From the NCBI GenBank assembly GCA_003154335.1, contig PMDE01000046.1, positions 6,507 to 13,630 of the forward strand: DNA of 7,124 nucleotides, in the 5' to 3' direction. The notes under the pieces are model-generated. The model worked only from the letters and a program-made list of their open reading frames with translations, was not told where the DNA came from and searched no databases. Positions 4,869-7,124 of the stretch are shown here, one piece after another. Made by a program: the position numbers and the translations under genes. Every line of letters begins with the position of its first letter. Within the stretch, counting starts at the first letter, position 1. This DNA comes from Methanoregula sp. GTDB lineage: Archaea; Halobacteriota; Methanomicrobia; Methanomicrobiales; Methanospirillaceae.

Positions 4869-5843
4869 TTACCTCCACATCTTTTGAAGGACTGCCACAA
4901 TATTGCGGGTGGTATGGTGAGGATCTCCTGTGGACGGGGGAGGGGGTAATCCCTGGAGTGATGAAAAAATATAGTGTATGGCCTCGCCATGGGATGGTCC
5001 GTATCCCCCTTCCAGGACCAATGCCAGTGAATGATTCGTGGCATTTTTTAAAATTGCGGTGAGAGTTCCAAAATCCGCCGGAAAGAGCATCATACTGCTT
5101 TTGGGGTCATCGAAAAGGGCATCTTGTCCCGCTGATATGATTATGGCATCCGGCCTGAACTGTTCAAGTGCGGGAATGAATACTTCTTCAAAGACGAGAC
5201 GGTAATCGGCTATGTTCGATCCAGCTCGCAGGGGTGCATTAATGGTAAACCCCTTGCCCGTTCCTGTTCCGACCTCATCAACCCAGCCCGTATGGGGAAA
5301 GAGGTTACCCTGATGTATGGAACAAAAGAGCACCCTTTCTTCCGCCGAGAAGATCTTCTGCGTACCATTTCCATGGTGCAGGTCCCAGTCAATGATCGCA
5401 ACTTTGTTTACCCGGTCCAGTGCTGCACTTGCAGCAATCGCTGCGTTGTTGAAGATGCAGAAACCCATTGCCCGGTCAGGTTCCGCATGATGTCCCGGCG
5501 GGCGGACAAAGGCAAAGCAGGATTCGCCATCGAGCGAACGATTAACTGCTTCCACCGCAGCACCCGCTGCAAAGGAAGCCACCTCGAATGTGCCTGAAGT
5601 AACAAAGGTATTCGGGTCAAGGAAATATGTTCCCCCGTGCGAAGAAAATTCCTTAACCATCCGGATATAGGAAAGCGTATGGACCCTTGCAAGATCACTC
5701 TCAGGGGCACAAAACGGCTCAATAACCGGTACCCCTTCGGGAATGCCGGCTAGGGCAGACTGCAGTCGTGCACTGCTCTCGTCATGGTTCTCAAGATCAT
5801 GACGAGAGAAAATATCTCCATAAATCGCAGAGCACCTGTCCAT
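4869..5843 (-). CDS. Histone deacetylase family protein (class II-like / acetylpolyamine amidohydrolase superfamily)
   Basis: This is a zinc hydrolase of the arginase/deacetylase fold that removes acetyl groups from lysine or polyamine amines; the natural substrate cannot be told from sequence. Numbered from the ATG at 5843 (324 residues), the active site looks complete: RPPGHHAE with the His dyad H118/H119, GFCIFNNAAIAA, the IDWDLHHGNG segment with zinc ligands D154 and H156, SAGQDALFDDP with the third ligand D241, and EGGY with the transition-state Tyr281. SAGQD replaces the SAGFD of many class II enzymes. A GTG two codons upstream (5849) is an alternative start. The C-terminal part has a PPPP stretch. 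It stands between aglB and the DUF2098 gene with its own gap on each side. Possible targets are archaeal chromatin proteins such as Alba or histones (inference). Confidence 0.93.
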   Translation of the reverse strand: MDRCSAIYGDIFSRHDLENHDESSARLQSALAGIPEGVPVIEPFCAPESDLARVHTLSYIRMVKEFSSHGGTYFLDPNTFVTSGTFEVASFAAGAAVEAVNRSLDGESCFAFVRPPGHHAEPDRAMGFCIFNNAAIAASAALDRVNKVAIIDWDLHHGNGTQKIFSAEERVLFCSIHQGNLFPHTGWVDEVGTGTGKGFTINAPLRAGSNIADYRLVFEEVFIPALEQFRPDAIIISAGQDALFDDPKSSMMLFPADFGTLTAILKNATNHSLALVLEGGYGPSHGEAIHYIFSSLQGLPPPPSTGDPHHTTRNIVAVLQKMWR

Positions 5844-5859
5844 GATCACGCTATTCGTA

Positions 5860-5867
5860 CATTATAT
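5860..5867 (-). promoter_or_regulatory. Candidate TATA element for the deacetylase gene
   Basis: The minus strand carries AATATAAT in the 70-bp gap between aglB and the deacetylase gene, about 20 nt before the ATG at 5843. The spacing is slightly short for a leaderless start at that ATG. No convincing Shine-Dalgarno is present, so start and promoter are both tentative. Confidence 0.3.
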
Positions 5868-5902
5868 TCCTGCATTCAAAATGATTGGTTTTGGCACCCG
5901 GT

Positions 5903-5909
5903 AAAAAAA
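5903..5909 (-). terminator. T-run terminator after aglB
   Basis: Eleven bases after the aglB stop, the minus strand reads CCCTTTTTTTACC, a run of seven T. It fits an archaeal intrinsic terminator and separates aglB from the deacetylase gene. Confidence 0.5.
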
Positions 5910-5919
5910 GGGAATGATA

Positions 5920-7124
5920 TTACTGTATGGTTGAGCCCGCCATAATGGCGGATTCCGGAACATCATATTCTTTACCGGAGTTGATTATCCGGTATTTGCC
6001 GGTCGTCTTTACTCCATAGGGGTTCCCGGTTGTTGAATAGGGTACGATAAACTCACCATTAATACTCGATTGCTGGTATGTGTACGCCCTTCCCTGGTCT
6101 GTGAGAACCGGAACCTGGATAATACCCTCTCCTTTAATGTGTGCTCCTTTTACATACTCAAACACTTTGACATATTTCACGTCTGTGGTATTCGAGTTGA
6201 ATACATTAGTCGGAGATTCATGCACGAGCCGGTAATGCCTCAGGGCAGGAACGGTTTCTATCGGAAGGGTAATGACGGGGCTTAAGGCCGCGGCATGGTA
6301 CCCTGACGGTGCGTTGAGGTTATACGCTACGGCGCGACTGACTGCATCGGAGGCGTTTGCTGCTTCTGCTCCGGTGATTACCGGCAGGGACGCCTTTGCA
6401 ATTCCCGGGTCAGCGTATTCAATGTAATATGAACTCGTGGGAGTCCTGAGGGATCCATCGAAATTGTGGAGCCGCGATATCATAGTGAGGTAATACTGCT
6501 GGGTATTGAGCAGGACCGATTCGTAACTGTTGGGGTTGTTCTGCGAAGCGGTAAGGAGTGTCATCTGGTAAGGATTCGCACCAGCGGATGCGTTGAACCA
6601 TGTCGCCATTGCCCAGAATTTGCTTGAATCCATCTCGATGTCGGTAACTATATAGCGGGTTTTAGCGCTATCAAGGACCTGGTCCCCCGCATCTTCCGTA
6701 GTAGACATAAAGAAATTTGCCGATCCGCCGGGGCCGGTTATTCCTGACTGGAACGGGTTGGCATTCGGGATACGTTTGGCAATATACGTGATCATATGAC
6801 CATAATCCCACCATGACATGACACCATACGCCTGGGGAGGGTACGAGAATGTTTTGGGATCATAAATGGTTGTATAATTCACCCCGGTATCCGGAGTATT
6901 ATTTGCCATCCAGTCAAGGGATTCCCGCCAGTCGGGATTCATCCGTATTGCATCACCAGCTGCATTCGTATAGTTGACTGAAGCAGAGGTGAACGCAAAG
7001 AGGATACCAAGTCCGGCCACAAGGATAACAAATATGATGGTAAGAAAATGAGATTGTGAAGCCATGGGGTCTTTTTTCGGCGTTTTTCTCTGTTTTTTAC
7101 CTTTTGTTGTCTCCTGTTTTTCTG
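5920..7124 (-). CDS. aglB: AglB, archaeal oligosaccharyltransferase (STT3 family), C-terminal part, cut by window edge
   Basis: AglB transfers lipid-linked glycans to Asn in N-x-S/T sequons on the outer face of the membrane. The visible part begins with a Lys-rich cytoplasmic stretch (about 7068-7124), then one membrane helix (LTIIFVILVAGLGILFAF, near 7041-6988), then the extracytoplasmic domain. The hallmark WWDYG lies at 6813-6799 and a DK motif, DSSKFWAM (DxxKxxxM), at 6630-6607; both shape the sequon-binding pocket. RLHNFDGS further on is also typical. An ATG at 7065 is not the real start: the frame is open upstream to the window edge with a sensible loop sequence, and the multi-helix catalytic N-terminus must lie outside. 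The protein itself contains about six N-x-S/T sequons. A T-run follows its stop. Confidence 0.93.
   Translation of the reverse strand, partial: EKQETTKGKKQRKTPKKDPMASQSHFLTIIFVILVAGLGILFAFTSASVNYTNAAGDAIRMNPDWRESLDWMANNTPDTGVNYTTIYDPKTFSYPPQAYGVMSWWDYGHMITYIAKRIPNANPFQSGITGPGGSANFFMSTTEDAGDQVLDSAKTRYIVTDIEMDSSKFWAMATWFNASAGANPYQMTLLTASQNNPNSYESVLLNTQQYYLTMISRLHNFDGSLRTPTSSYYIEYADPGIAKASLPVITGAEAANASDAVSRAVAYNLNAPSGYHAAALSPVITLPIETVPALRHYRLVHESPTNVFNSNTTDVKYVKVFEYVKGAHIKGEGIIQVPVLTDQGRAYTYQQSSINGEFIVPYSTTGNPYGVKTTGKYRIINSGKEYDVPESAIMAGSTIQ

Noticed and set aside
4814..5044. Longer DUF2098 protein starting at 5044
   Set aside because: The extra 77 residues are an out-of-frame reading of the deacetylase 3' end, rich in His, Trp and Pro; the conserved sequence starts at 4813.
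5210..5722. Additional open frames on both strands within the deacetylase gene
   Set aside because: They overlap a clearly functional enzyme gene and show no domain or start signals of their own.
7063..7065. ATG at 7065 as the true start of the AglB-like gene
   Set aside because: The frame remains open to the window edge with a Lys-rich loop typical of the segment before the last AglB helix, and a complete enzyme needs the membrane catalytic part upstream.

Overview
The window is a piece of an archaeal chromosome, almost certainly from a methanogen of the order Methanomicrobiales (a Methanoregula-like genome is my best guess, inferred from protein character and moderate GC). The evidence is archaeal-type translation and transcription genes (aIF2-gamma, Rpo7, Spt4, eS24, eS31, Kae1), an archaeal GTP-dependent dephospho-CoA kinase, an AglB oligosaccharyltransferase and archaeal TATA elements. 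Every intact gene is on the minus strand, so it reads from high to low coordinates.

Region 1 (about 4070 down to 1) is a compact information-processing cluster that is conserved in many archaea. The order is aIF2-gamma, PIN-domain protein, RNA polymerase subunit Rpo7 (RpoE'), Spt4 (RpoE''), GTP-dependent dephospho-CoA kinase, then eS24, eS31 and the start of Kae1, which is cut by the window edge. The first five genes overlap by 1 to 17 bases or lie within a few bases of each other, which implies one transcript with translational coupling. A 105-bp gap with a good TATA box precedes eS24, so eS24-eS31-kae1 probably has its own promoter. The cluster joins initiator tRNA delivery, transcription elongation, two ribosomal proteins, CoA synthesis and the tRNA t6A modification enzyme.

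Region 2 (4071-4519) has no intact gene. On the plus strand it holds what looks like the N-terminal remnant of a tyrosine recombinase/integrase. The frame closes after 66 codons and a plausible continuation follows in another frame. Overlapping the 3' part is an imperfect 11-bp inverted repeat followed by an eight-T run. This is the only accessory-looking part of the window.

Region 3 (4520-7124) holds a small DUF2098-type protein with a TATA box placed for a leaderless transcript, a class II-like histone deacetylase family enzyme with its metal and catalytic residues intact, and the C-terminal part of AglB (last membrane helix and extracytoplasmic domain with WWDYG and DK motifs). The AglB frame stays open through the right edge, so that gene is partial.

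I found no CRISPR array, tRNA, rRNA, transposase or clearly new multi-gene system. The observations most worth a second look are the decayed integrase with its adjacent inverted repeat and the Asn-to-Ser change in the G4 guanine-recognition motif of aIF2-gamma.
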